A stretch of DNA of 64,000 bases from Shewanella electrodiphila (GCF_023283985.1 NZ_JAKIKU010000002.1:547123-611122), one strand, 5' to 3'; positions 38,654 through 46,756 are shown, counted from the stretch's first letter. The notes: a model not told the origin generated them from the letters alone. Program-made: numbers and translations.

Positions 38654-38693
38654 TTGTCATACAACTGTCATATATTAGTCATAGACTTGTCAT
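38654..38693 (+). promoter_or_regulatory. four-repeat Pho box array upstream of pstS
   Basis: TTGTCAT (38654), CTGTCAT (38665), TAGTCAT (38676) and TTGTCAT (38687) recur at exactly 11 bp, i.e. two adjacent PhoB-binding boxes. They lie 60-100 bp upstream of the pstS start. Confidence 0.88.
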
Positions 38694-38753
38694 CGAAGCA
38701 ATTGATACTGAGCGTGTCTTAAATAACAACGCTTATAATACCGGAGCATTACA

Positions 38754-39725
38754 ATGAAACTTAAACAGCTAGTTGGCACTATCGCCTTTGCAGCAGCTGG
38801 TGTTTTTTCAGCAACATCGATGGCAGCAATTGATAAAACATTACCTGTATATGAAAAGACAAGTGGTGTTTCAGGTAACTTGTCATCAGTTGGTTCAGAC
38901 ACGTTAGCAAACATGATGACGTTATGGGCTGAAGACTTCAAACACATTTACCCTAACGTAAATATCCAAATTCAAGCTGCAGGTTCTTCTACTGCGCCAC
39001 CAGCTTTGACTGAAGGTACTTCACAATTCGGCCCAATGAGTCGTCAAATGAAGCCTAACGAAGTTGAAGCTTTTGAAAAGCATTACGGTTACAAACCAAC
39101 TGCTATTCGTGTTGCAATTGATGCACTCGCAGTATTTGTACATAAAGATAACCCAATTGAAGGGTTAAGCATTGACCAAATCGACTCAATCTTTTCTTCT
39201 ACTAAAAAATGTGGCGGAAATGATGTAAATCGTTGGGGTGATGTTGGTCTTGATGGTAACTGGTCTAAGAAAGATATCCAATTATACGGTCGTAACTCAG
39301 TGTCTGGTACATACGGTTACTTCAAAAAGAAAGCACTGTGTAAAGGTGACTTCAAAGCAAACGTAAATGAGCAACCAGGTTCTGCATCTGTAGTTCAATC
39401 AGTTTCTCAAGGTCTTAACGCTATCGGTTATTCTGGTATCGGATATAAGACTGCTGGTGTTAAAGCTGTAGCTATTTCTAAGAAAGGCACTAAATACATT
39501 GATGCAACTGCTGCTAACGCTGCAAGTGGTACTTACCCATTATCACGTTACCTATACGTTTACATCAACAAGCACCCTAACAAAGATTTATCACCAATGG
39601 ATCGCGAGTTCATCCGTTACGTGTTATCTAAACAAGGTCAACAAATCGTAGAAAAAGACGGTTATGTACCACTACCACGTAGTGTTGTTGCTAAAGACCT
39701 AGAAAAAGCGGGTATCAAGCTGTAA
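38754..39725 (+). CDS. pstS: phosphate ABC transporter substrate-binding protein PstS
   Basis: Periplasmic phosphate-binding protein, 323 residues, with a signal peptide (about 1-24). PBP-fold segments for phosphate binding include [20 protein letters not shown] and [12 protein letters not shown]. It is of the larger PstS class found in Shewanella and Vibrio, shorter-looped than E. coli PstS. The pstCAB genes are not in the window; pstS is followed by its own terminator, so it is transcribed separately. Regulated by PhoB through the four-repeat box. Confidence 0.9.
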   Translation: MKLKQLVGTIAFAAAGVFSATSMAAIDKTLPVYEKTSGVSGNLSSVGSDTLANMMTLWAEDFKHIYPNVNIQIQAAGSSTAPPALTEGTSQFGPMSRQMKPNEVEAFEKHYGYKPTAIRVAIDALAVFVHKDNPIEGLSIDQIDSIFSSTKKCGGNDVNRWGDVGLDGNWSKKDIQLYGRNSVSGTYGYFKKKALCKGDFKANVNEQPGSASVVQSVSQGLNAIGYSGIGYKTAGVKAVAISKKGTKYIDATAANAASGTYPLSRYLYVYINKHPNKDLSPMDREFIRYVLSKQGQQIVEKDGYVPLPRSVVAKDLEKAGIKL

Positions 39726-39747
39726 TAGCTTAATTTACCTCGACACT

Positions 39748-39773
39748 AAAAGCCTCATTCGTGAGGCTTTTTT
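39748..39773 (+). terminator. terminator of pstS
   Basis: AAAAGCCTC / GAGGCTTTTTT stem and T run. Confidence 0.85.
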
Positions 39774-39890
39774 GTGTCTGAAATTAATCGAATCATAACC
39801 TCCCTTATTTAATGTGAAGCACTCATAACCTCGATGAATTGATGGTATTGAGTTAACATAGCTGCAGAATAATATAGATAAGGATGTGAT

Positions 39891-41675
39891 GTGGCTGAAC
39901 AATTTGATTTTAATAATGATTACCACTCGGTTGCTAATACAGATGACATGAAAGTGCATCATATGGTGTTGGCGTTAAATGTGGATTTTGACAAGCAGCA
40001 GCTTCAAGGATCAGTCAAATTGTTATTTAAACGCCTTTCGGATTCGACACAATTGGTACTCGATGGACGGGATATTAGTATTGATGAAGTATCAGATATT
40101 CATGGGAATCAACTTGAATTCACTCAGCAACATGTTAGTGCACTGCAAGGTGAGAGAATTGTCATTGAAGTGGGCGGTGAAATAACACAAGTCGTGCTTC
40201 ATTATTGCACTTCAAAGGATGCACAGGGGTTACAGTGGCTAACGCCAGTACAAACCCTAGGAAAACAGTCTCCTTATTTATTCAGCCAATCACAGCCAGT
40301 CAATGCACGTAGTTGGATCCCGCTGCAAGATAGCCCTAAGGCTAGAATTACTTTTAGCGCTTCAATTCAAGTTAATAACGGCTTAAGAGCTGTGATGAGC
40401 GCGGCTAACTCTGCCGAAATGCCAGCAGATGGCTTATTCACTTTTGAGATGGAAAAGCCGATACCGACGCATTTATTAGCATTAGCTGTGGGCGATCTCG
40501 CCTATGGTGAGGTAAGCGAGCGCTGCGCAATTTACACAGAGCCTGCCATGCTCGAAAAAGCCCTTATAGAATTTGAAGACACCGAATCAATGATTGTAGC
40601 TGCCGAGTCATTACTCGGTCCGTATCCATGGGGGCGTTACGACATGATAGTACTGCCGCCAAGCTTTCCATTTGGCGGGATGGAAAATCCAAGATTGGCC
40701 TTTATCACACCCACATTGATCGCGGGTGATAAAAGTTTAGTGTCTACAGTGGCGCACGAGTTAGCGCATTCTTGGACAGGCAACTTGGTGAGTAATGCGA
40801 CCTGGCGAGATTTATGGCTTAACGAAGGCTTTACGACTTATTTTACTAATCGCTTAGTGGAGAACATTTACGGCAAAGAACAAGCTGACTTGGAGTGGGT
40901 TATTGAGTATGGCCGCTTACAAGAAGAAATGCAGTCATTGCCAATGACGTCACAAACACTACCTGCCAATGTTCAACATCAGGATGCCAACGATGCTTTC
41001 AATCGTTTCACCTATGATAAAGCGTCGATGTTTGTACATGAGTTAGAGGCACGATTAGGACGAGAGGCTTTTGATAAATTTCTTTATCAGTATGTTCAGC
41101 ATTTTAAATTCGAAGCCATTACCACAGAAACCTTTATCGACTATGCCAAACAAACCTTGCTGGTGGATCATGTGGATGTGATTTCCGAATCGGAATTGAT
41201 GACCTGGGTTTATGGTGAGGGTTTACCTGAATGGTTTATAGCGCCTACATCTACCAGTTTGGATAAGGTGAAGTTAGCGTTAAAGCAGTTCACTGAAGGG
41301 GTCAATGCAGCCAAATTGCAAGTTGAAGCTTGGCGAGTGCATCATTGGCAATTTTTTATCACTCAGTTACCTTTTCAGTTAACTCAAGTGCAATTAAAAG
41401 ATCTGGATATGACATTTAGTTTTACAGATAGTCAAAATGCAGAACTTGCTTGTGATTGGTTTAGAGTCGCTATCAGAAACCACTATGAAATTGTAATGCC
41501 CAAAGTTGGGTTGTTTTTAGCCCATATTGGCCGAGCTAAATTTGTAAAGCCGCTTTATAGCGAAATGCTCATTGCAGGTTATCAAACCCAAGCCATAGAG
41601 ATATATCAGCAAGCGAGAGAGGGTTACCACCCTTCATTGCAAGTGCAGTTAGATGCGATGTTTAAAAACACATAA
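39891..41675 (+). CDS. M1 family zinc aminopeptidase, leukotriene-A4-hydrolase-like
   Basis: 594 residues, cytoplasmic (no signal peptide). The family signature GGMENP (substrate recognition) precedes the zinc site HELAHSW (H289, E290, H293) with the third ligand E312 in NEGFTTYF. The C-terminal helical domain resembles the LTA4-hydrolase C-domain. Releases N-terminal residues from peptides. The start is GTG 39891 with AAGGATG upstream. It lies immediately before the small-RNA array and is transcribed toward it, with no obvious plus-strand terminator in between. Confidence 0.9.
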   Translation: MAEQFDFNNDYHSVANTDDMKVHHMVLALNVDFDKQQLQGSVKLLFKRLSDSTQLVLDGRDISIDEVSDIHGNQLEFTQQHVSALQGERIVIEVGGEITQVVLHYCTSKDAQGLQWLTPVQTLGKQSPYLFSQSQPVNARSWIPLQDSPKARITFSASIQVNNGLRAVMSAANSAEMPADGLFTFEMEKPIPTHLLALAVGDLAYGEVSERCAIYTEPAMLEKALIEFEDTESMIVAAESLLGPYPWGRYDMIVLPPSFPFGGMENPRLAFITPTLIAGDKSLVSTVAHELAHSWTGNLVSNATWRDLWLNEGFTTYFTNRLVENIYGKEQADLEWVIEYGRLQEEMQSLPMTSQTLPANVQHQDANDAFNRFTYDKASMFVHELEARLGREAFDKFLYQYVQHFKFEAITTETFIDYAKQTLLVDHVDVISESELMTWVYGEGLPEWFIAPTSTSLDKVKLALKQFTEGVNAAKLQVEAWRVHHWQFFITQLPFQLTQVQLKDLDMTFSFTDSQNAELACDWFRVAIRNHYEIVMPKVGLFLAHIGRAKFVKPLYSEMLIAGYQTQAIEIYQQAREGYHPSLQVQLDAMFKNT

Positions 41676-41740
41676 GTATCATTACTGATTATATGTACTT
41701 TATTGGTTTTTTTAAGATTTTTAATCGAAAACCTTGAGGC

Positions 41741-41985
41741 AAAAAAAATGGCAACCCAATGGGTTGCCAGAAGTATCTCTGCGGGACATGGCTAATAATG
41801 CGCTAGCGTATTAACTCGTTCCCAAATAAGGGGGATGATGAAACTTAAAACGCTGAAACAGTCTGAAAACTAATTCGGTTAGCACTGGCTGATGAGGCCA
41901 TGTTGATGAGTATATTTACTTTGAATAACCCGTGATGAAGGGGTTATACGTTGGAGATAAATAACATTACCAACTCGCTACAGTT
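41741..41985 (-). ncRNA. putative small RNA, array copy A
   Basis: Minus-strand unit ending in the hairpin GGCAACCCAATGGGTTGCC (41750-41768) followed by U8. Upstream element TTGAAC at 42011-42016 with a weak -10 (CATAGT, 41986-41991, 19-bp spacer). Predicted length is about 245 nt. The seed region reads UUUCAUCAUCCCCC, with one CAU fewer than in copies B-E. Closest copy to the M1 peptidase gene. Confidence 0.8.
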
Positions 41986-42174
41986 ACTATGAGTACCTTG
42001 GTAAGAAAAGGTTCAATCAGTTCGATAAAAAATCATTTTTTTATCGCTTATTTATTAAATTAATTCTAACTCACCGTTTATTCGTGCACTTATTCGTGGA
42101 CTTATTCGTGCATTTATTAAAGCATCCTACGGCCTTTAACTGCATTAACTCAGCGTAAAAATGCGTTGATAGCA

Positions 42175-42320
42175 CTCTAAATATCAAATCAAATCAAATC
42201 AAATCACTTAACCAATGCTTGCTTTGCAAAATTGGTTTTTTGTCATTCCACTGTTGTCATTCCTTTGCCGTCACTCCTTTGTCGTCATTCCTTTGTCGTC
42301 ACTTCACAGTCAAAGACATG
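42175..42320. repeat. simple repeats in spacer A-B
   Basis: AAATC pentamers repeat about five times near 42,184-42,206, followed by a CATTCCTTTGTCGT-like word repeated about four times (42,240-42,303). No gene. Confidence 0.7.
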
Positions 42321-42321
42321 C

Positions 42322-42569
42322 AAAAAAAATGGCAACCCAATGGGTTGCCAGAAGTATCTCTGCGGGACATGGCTAATAATGCGCTAGCGTATTAACTCGT
42401 TCCCAAATAAGGGGGATGATGATGAAACTTAAAACGCTGAAACAGTCTGAAAACTAATTCGGTTAGCACTGGCTGATGAGGCCATGTTGATGAGTGTATT
42501 TAATTGTATGACCCTTGATGAAGGGGTTATACGTTGGAGATAAATAAACATGACCAACTCGCTACAGTT
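42322..42569 (-). ncRNA. putative small RNA, array copy B
   Basis: Same architecture as copy A: terminator hairpin at 42331-42349 with U8, conserved 5' block ending near 42569, TTGAAC element at 42595-42600, and a perfect palindrome AAAAATGATCATTTTT just upstream of it (42612-42627). The CU-rich seed contains three CAU units before CCCCC. Confidence 0.82.
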
Positions 42570-42594
42570 ACTATGAGTACCTCTCTATTAAAAG

Positions 42595-42627
42595 GTTCAA
42601 TTTGTTTCATAAAAAATGATCATTTTT
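42595..42627 (-). promoter_or_regulatory. upstream elements of the small-RNA units (shown for copy B)
   Basis: TTGAAC followed by CCTTTT is present at 42011-42016 (A), 42595-42600 (B), 43037-43042 (C), 43555-43560 (D), 44042-44047 (E) and, without the CCTTTT, 44655-44660 (G). Copy F has TTCAAC at 44371-44376. The palindrome AAAAATGATCATTTTT sits directly upstream in B, C (43054-43069) and D (43572-43587); A has a different palindrome with CGATAAAAAA arms (42023-42046). Whether TTGAAC is a -35 box or an activator site is uncertain, because no strong -10 follows. Confidence 0.55.
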
Positions 42628-42762
42628 ATGATTTATTAAAAATATGACTTAGAAATGCCTTAGCGAGTTATCTTATTTGCAGCTTGAGGAGTGGATGTTG
42701 TGAACTCTCTGCCAGAGCAGGTGCATTTACCTTAATCAAAAGTCAGGTTAATCATTTATACG

Positions 42763-43011
42763 CAAAAAAAATGGCAACCCAATGGGTTGCCAGAAGTATC
42801 TCTGCGGGACATGGCTAATAATGCGCTAGCGTATTAACTCGTTCCCAAATAAGGGGGATGATGATGAAACTTAAAACGCTGAAACAGTCTGAAAACTAAT
42901 TCGGTTAGCACTGGCTGATGAGGCCATGTTGATGAGTGTATTTAAATGTATGACCCGTGATGAAGGGGTTATACGTTGGAGATAAATAAACATGACCAAC
43001 TCGCTACAGTT
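42763..43011 (-). ncRNA. putative small RNA, array copy C
   Basis: Terminator hairpin at 42773-42791 plus U8; conserved body almost identical to B; TTGAAC at 43037-43042. Confidence 0.82.
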
Positions 43012-43281
43012 ACTATGAGTACCTCTCTATTAAAAGGTTCAATTTGTTTCATAAAAAATGATCATTTTTATGATTTATTAAAAATATGACTAAGAAACGC
43101 CTTGGAGGGTTATCTTATTTGCAGCTTGAGGGGGGGATGTTGTGGACTCTCTGCCAGTGCAGGTGCATTTACCGTCGAACTCACCTTAATCAAAAATCAG
43201 GTTAAACAGAAGCCACCTAAATCAAAAGTTGCGTTAATCATTAGTCAGGTTAATTAAAAGTCACGTTAATCATTTATAAGC

Positions 43282-43529
43282 AAAAAAAATGGCAACCCAA
43301 TGGGTTGCCAGAAGTATCTCTGCGGGACATGGCTAATAATGCGCTAGCGTATTAACTCGTTCCCAAATAAGGGGGATGATGATGAAACTTAAAACGCTGA
43401 AACAGTCTGAAAACTAATTCGGTTAGCACTGGCTGATGAGGCCATGTTGATGAGTGTATTTAATTGTATGACCCGTGATGAAGGGGTTATACGTTGGAGA
43501 TAAATAAACATGACCAACTCGCTACAGTT
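43282..43529 (-). ncRNA. putative small RNA, array copy D
   Basis: Terminator hairpin at 43291-43309 plus U8; body nearly identical to B, C and E; TTGAAC at 43555-43560. The spacer on its 3' side carries repeated AATCAAAAGTCAGGTTAA-like words, also seen around C and E. Confidence 0.82.
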
Positions 43530-43767
43530 ACTATGAGTACCTCTCTATTAAAAGGTTCAATTTGTTTCATAAAAAATGATCATTTTTATGATTTACTGAA
43601 AATATGACTAAGAAACGCCTTGGCGAGTTATCTTATTTGAAGCTTGAGGAATGGATGTTGTGGACTCTCTGTCAGAGCAGGTGCATTTAACGTCGAATTC
43701 ACCTTAATCAAAAGTCAGGTTAAACAGAAGCCGCCTTAATCAAAAGTCAGGTTAATCATTTATACGC

Positions 43768-44016
43768 AAAAAAAATGGCAACCCAATGGGTTGCCAGAAG
43801 TATCTCTTGCGGGACATGGTTAATAATGCGCTAGCGTATTAACTCGTTCCCAAATAAGGGGGATGATGATGAAACTTAAAACGCTGAAACAGTCTGAAAA
43901 CTAATTCGGTTAGCACTGGCTGATGAGGCCATGTTGATGAGTGTATTTAATTGTATGACCCGTGATGAAGGGGTTATACGTTGGAGATAAATAAACATGA
44001 CCAACTCGCTACAGTT
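43768..44016 (-). ncRNA. putative small RNA, array copy E
   Basis: Terminator hairpin at 43777-43795 plus U8. Differs from B-D by one inserted base and one substitution near the terminator. TTGAAC at 44042-44047; the AT-palindrome upstream is absent in this copy. Confidence 0.82.
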
Positions 44017-44122
44017 ACTATGAGTACCTAGGTAAGAAAAGGTTCAAATTATTTGAAAAAATCACTAATAATTTTTAACTGTACAAACTAATGCACTATC
44101 TTGAAATACTGAGAATAAAGTT

Positions 44123-44340
44123 AAAAAAAAGGCAACCAAAAGGTTGCCTGCAAATAATTACGTAAAGAGATCATGTAATGGCGCTAGCGTTTGCATAATC
44201 CCAAAAGGGAGTGATGAAGCATGAAAAATGGAGGTAGCCTAAAGTCGTTTATAAAACGAAAGTGATAAGACAAATACTAAAACATCATCAAAAGATGGCG
44301 GGGGAAATTTAGTGACTTATCACTTGCTACAATTACTCAG
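44123..44340 (-). ncRNA. putative small RNA, diverged array copy F
   Basis: The terminator hairpin GGCAACCAAAAGGTTGCC (44131-44148) plus U8 keeps the same shape with a different loop. The core keeps CUUCAUCACUCCC, GGGAU...AUCUC pairing and the CGCUAGCGC loop of copies A-E, while most other sequence differs. Extra CU-rich patches (UUUCCCCC, CUACCUCC) are present. Confidence 0.75.
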
Positions 44341-44524
44341 AGTGATGAGAAATCGTTTAGTTCCCAGAAGGTTGAAATAAACTTAAATAACGTTAAAAAT
44401 TGTTTATTGCGCTTATTAAGTCATTAACTAGACCAATCATTAAGCTAGTCATTAAGCTAGTCATTAAGCCAATTGCTGGTGGAACCGCATCCAATCCCTC
44501 GTTAAAAGCATAAAAAAATGCCAT

Positions 44525-44645
44525 AAAAAAAGGCAATCAATTGATTGCCTATCGATCCACTTTGAGATCAAGGGGACCGCGCTAGAAGTCCCAGGGAGAT
44601 GATGAAAGTGAAATCACACTGTCTTATTAAATAAGACTCTCACCT
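44525..44645 (-). ncRNA. putative small RNA, short diverged array copy G
   Basis: About 115 nt. Terminator: perfect palindrome GGCAATCAATTGATTGCC (44532-44549) plus U7. Upstream TTGAAC at 44655-44660. The core retains UUUCAUCAUCUCCC and a GGGAC/GUCCC stem closing a CUAGCGC loop. It lies nearest the glutathione peroxidase gene. Confidence 0.72.
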
Positions 44646-44808
44646 GCGACAATAGTTCAAAAAAAATACAATTATTTTAATGTTTTTAGCATATAAATTT
44701 TTGTGGTTTTAAAATCAAGCAATTGCGAACAACAAATGGGTATGTGTAAATTTAATTGCATGCTTGAGCAAACCGTTTACTCCAGTTATTTGTCACTTTA
44801 GGCATCAA

Positions 44809-45294
44809 TTATTTTAGTAAAGTTTCAATTTCAGTCATTAAATTTTCTGGCTTGATGGTTGGTGAGTAACGCTTTAACACTTTGCCGTCTTTGTTGATCA
44901 AAAATTTAGTGAAATTCCACTTGATTGATTCACTGCCTAATAGACCTTTAGCAGAAGATTTAAGAAACTTATAGAGTGGCGCTGCTTCAGTACCATTAAC
45001 GTCGACTTTACTGAATAAAGGGAAACTAACACCAAAATTTAATTCACAGAATTGACTAATTGTCGCTTCATCGCCTTTCTCTTGACCACCGAATTGATTA
45101 CATGGAAAACCCAATACCACGAAACCTTGATCTTTATACAGTTGATATAGGTGCTCTAGTGGCTTGTATTGGTGAGTAAAACCGCACTCACTCGCCGTAT
45201 TAACAACCAAAACAACTTTGCCTTTGTAATCTGACATTGATACAGCGTTGCCTTGAATATCAACTGCGCTTTGCTCGTAAAAAGATTGGCTCAT
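44809..45294 (-). CDS. glutathione peroxidase (cysteine type, BtuE-like)
   Basis: Thiol peroxidase, 161 residues from ATG 45294, which has GAGGAG upstream. The catalytic cysteine is C37 in NTASECGFT, with the glutamine in CNQFGGQE and the tryptophan in IKWNFTKF completing the site. As in bacterial relatives, cysteine replaces selenocysteine, and thioredoxin rather than glutathione is the likelier reductant. A palindromic operator lies upstream. Transcription runs toward the small-RNA array. Confidence 0.92.
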   Translation of the reverse strand: MSQSFYEQSAVDIQGNAVSMSDYKGKVVLVVNTASECGFTHQYKPLEHLYQLYKDQGFVVLGFPCNQFGGQEKGDEATISQFCELNFGVSFPLFSKVDVNGTEAAPLYKFLKSSAKGLLGSESIKWNFTKFLINKDGKVLKRYSPTIKPENLMTEIETLLK

Positions 45295-45348
45295 AAATAC
45301 ACTCCTCATAGATTTAATATCACTATATAGTAGAAAATAATTTAGTCA

Positions 45349-45370
45349 ATTAAATTGTGCGCAATTTAAT
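45349..45370 (-). promoter_or_regulatory. OhrR/MarR-like operator upstream of glutathione peroxidase
   Basis: Perfect 9-bp arms ATTAAATTG and CAATTTAAT around TGCG. The shape is that of OhrR-type peroxide-sensing operators. It lies about 55 bp upstream of the start, near a TATAGT-like -10. Confidence 0.55.
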
Positions 45371-45389
45371 TTTTGATTCATTATTTCGA

Positions 45390-45445
45390 CTTTCTCACTT
45401 TCTCACTTTCTCACTTTCTCACTTTCTCACTTTCTCACTTTCTCA
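45390..45445. repeat. 8-bp tandem repeat CTTTCTCA, seven perfect copies
   Basis: Seven uninterrupted units (56 bp) between the divergent gpx and yfaZ genes, about 20 bp beyond the gpx operator. Perfect short units are slippage-prone. Confidence 0.95.
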
Positions 45446-45659
45446 TTTACACATTCACGATGAACCCCGCTCTAATGAATACGTAATTCATCGTGAATGG
45501 GTATCAATCATTAACAAAATTCCTTTTTTTGTTGTCCATGTGTTTTAACTTTGTGTGTGTATTGCGCGAAGCCTGAACGATACAACTGATTTTTAAAGAC
45601 TAACGGGATTTGGCCAGTATAATCCCAGCAAAATAAGACTTTAAGACTGAGTTTATCAA

Positions 45660-46199
45660 ATGAAAAAAATTATCTTAGCGGCATCGTTAGCTGCGAGTAC
45701 GTTACCTTTAAGCGTAACAGCGAGCGAAATCACTATTGGTTTAAGTGAACATGTCGTGTCAGCTAATCTAAAGGCCAATATAAACCCTCATAGCAATCTT
45801 GAAGCGGGTTATATCTATTCTGATAAAAAAGGTCAGCTTGCAGAATTTGCTATGCATATGACTCATCAGACTGGTGCTCATACGATTGAAATTGGTCCTA
45901 AATGGACCTCAGTTTGGTTTGATGATAATCCAGATGGCAGCGTTATTTCTGTTGGTGGTCATTATTCATTGGCTTTAGGCAATAAGATATCGATTCATGG
46001 CGATGCTTATTACGCTCCGTCTGTATTATCATTTTCAGATGTTGATGGTTACACCGAATTAGGTGCAAAAGTACAGTATGATTTTAACCCTAACATGGCA
46101 ATCTTCATCGGTTACCGTAATCTGAAGTTTAAGTATGATAACCAGTCAAACAGATCATTCGAGGATGGTTTTTACATTGGCGGAACTTCACGCTTTTAA
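45660..46199 (+). CDS. yfaZ: YfaZ family outer membrane protein
   Basis: 179 residues: signal peptide (about 1-21, ending VTAS), then a small beta-barrel with alternating strands and terminal phenylalanine (GGTSRF). Segments such as SNLEAGYIYSDKKG and EIGPKWTSVWFDD match the YfaZ pattern as I remember it. Location in the outer membrane is inferred; function unknown. The terminator about 80 nt downstream has been split by a MITE. Confidence 0.72.
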   Translation: MKKIILAASLAASTLPLSVTASEITIGLSEHVVSANLKANINPHSNLEAGYIYSDKKGQLAEFAMHMTHQTGAHTIEIGPKWTSVWFDDNPDGSVISVGGHYSLALGNKISIHGDAYYAPSVLSFSDVDGYTELGAKVQYDFNPNMAIFIGYRNLKFKYDNQSNRSFEDGFYIGGTSRF

Positions 46200-46281
46200 T
46201 TAGCAGAACTGAGTCAGACCTGCTGGTTGATCGCGCTATTTATATTATCAATGACAGGCTTTTAGAAACAGCACATACAAA

Positions 46282-46574
46282 AAAGCAAGTTGCCTAGGGC
46301 CTGTTGATCTTTCAAGGTTATTTTTGCAGCGAATTGTTGGCCATTTATGCAAGGCAGAGACTTTGTAGTGTAGTTATTCTACATAAAAAGTCGATAACGC
46401 AGTAAAAATGACCAACAAACGCTGCCCAAAGGGTTCGACTAAAAGCGTTTTACTCTTTGTTGGATTAATTTTGCTTAGATGACTAGGCATCAATCCATCC
46501 GCCTCAATTAAAACGCTTTTATTTCGAACAAAACTTAACCAGCAAAGAGCAACAGGCCCTAGCAACTTGCTTTT
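46282..46574 (+). terminator. yfaZ terminator split by a MITE
   Basis: Arms AAAAGCAAGTTGC (46282-46294) and GCAACTTGCTTTT (46562-46574) are perfectly complementary but separated by 267 bp. Removing the insert and one TA gives a compact 13-bp stem with a 3-nt loop. Confidence 0.8.
46297..46559. mobile_element. 263-bp MITE-like element with TA target duplication
   Basis: Ends GGGCCTGTTG...CAACAGGCCC form terminal inverted repeats (15 of the first 16 positions match), flanked by TA on both sides (46295-46296 and 46560-46561). TA duplication is the habit of IS630/Tc1-type elements. It encodes no transposase; a 63-codon frame inside is not credible. It resembles repeat sequences I associate with Shewanella genomes, but that is recollection. 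Confidence 0.8.
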
Positions 46575-46594
46575 AATCGAATAAGTATAAACAC

Positions 46595-46756
46595 TTAATT
46601 GTACTGATTTACTTCAAAATCCAATTCTGCATAATCATCTGCGTAACGACGCTTAGTATCTTTTCTGCGTTGTTTGAGTTTCTTCGCTTTTGGTTTTTCG
46701 TCAACTTCGTTATCCCAAAGGATGTCGTCGATATCAAATTTGTAGTATTGAGACAT
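46595..46756 (-). CDS. small conserved-looking protein, 53 aa (possibly DUF3545-like)
   Basis: A 53-residue frame from ATG 46756, with ribosome-site-like AAGG upstream (CCTTGGAAAG context). Composition is strongly biased: an acidic N-terminus (KFDIDDILWDNEVDE), a basic middle (KPKAKKLKQRRKDTKRR) and an acidic aromatic C-terminus (YADDYAELDFEVNQY). This charge pattern resembles small DUF3545 proteins, but I am not certain. It has no start competition and lies between the MITE and nlpE. Confidence 0.6.
   Translation of the reverse strand: MSQYYKFDIDDILWDNEVDEKPKAKKLKQRRKDTKRRYADDYAELDFEVNQYN

Larger units (their letters stand above)
41741..44046 (-). repeat. five near-identical direct repeats (small-RNA units A-E)
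   Basis: Five copies of an about 270-bp block, all in the same orientation, begin at terminator hairpins at 41750, 42331, 42773, 43291 and 43777. Spacers of about 170-310 bp are less conserved. Near identity across hundreds of bases implies recent duplication or gene conversion. Units F and G (44,123-44,660) are diverged relatives. No protein-coding frame of useful length spans them. Confidence 0.95.

Noticed and set aside
41830..43910. Plus-strand mini-ORFs in each unit (for example MMMKLKTLKQSEN with GGGGG upstream), as in tandem type I toxin loci
   Set aside because: The peptides are 11-14 residues, not hydrophobic, not conserved between A-E, F and G, and the plus strand has no terminator at the matching end. 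They are best explained as the complement of the anti-ribosome-site seed. Not fully excluded.
41741..44660. CRISPR array or protein-coding tandem repeats
   Set aside because: Repeats are about 270 bp with terminators, not 28-37 bp with uniform spacers, and no long frame runs through them.
46374..46565. Open frame inside the MITE
   Set aside because: It crosses the element's inverted repeat, lacks a ribosome site and resembles no protein.
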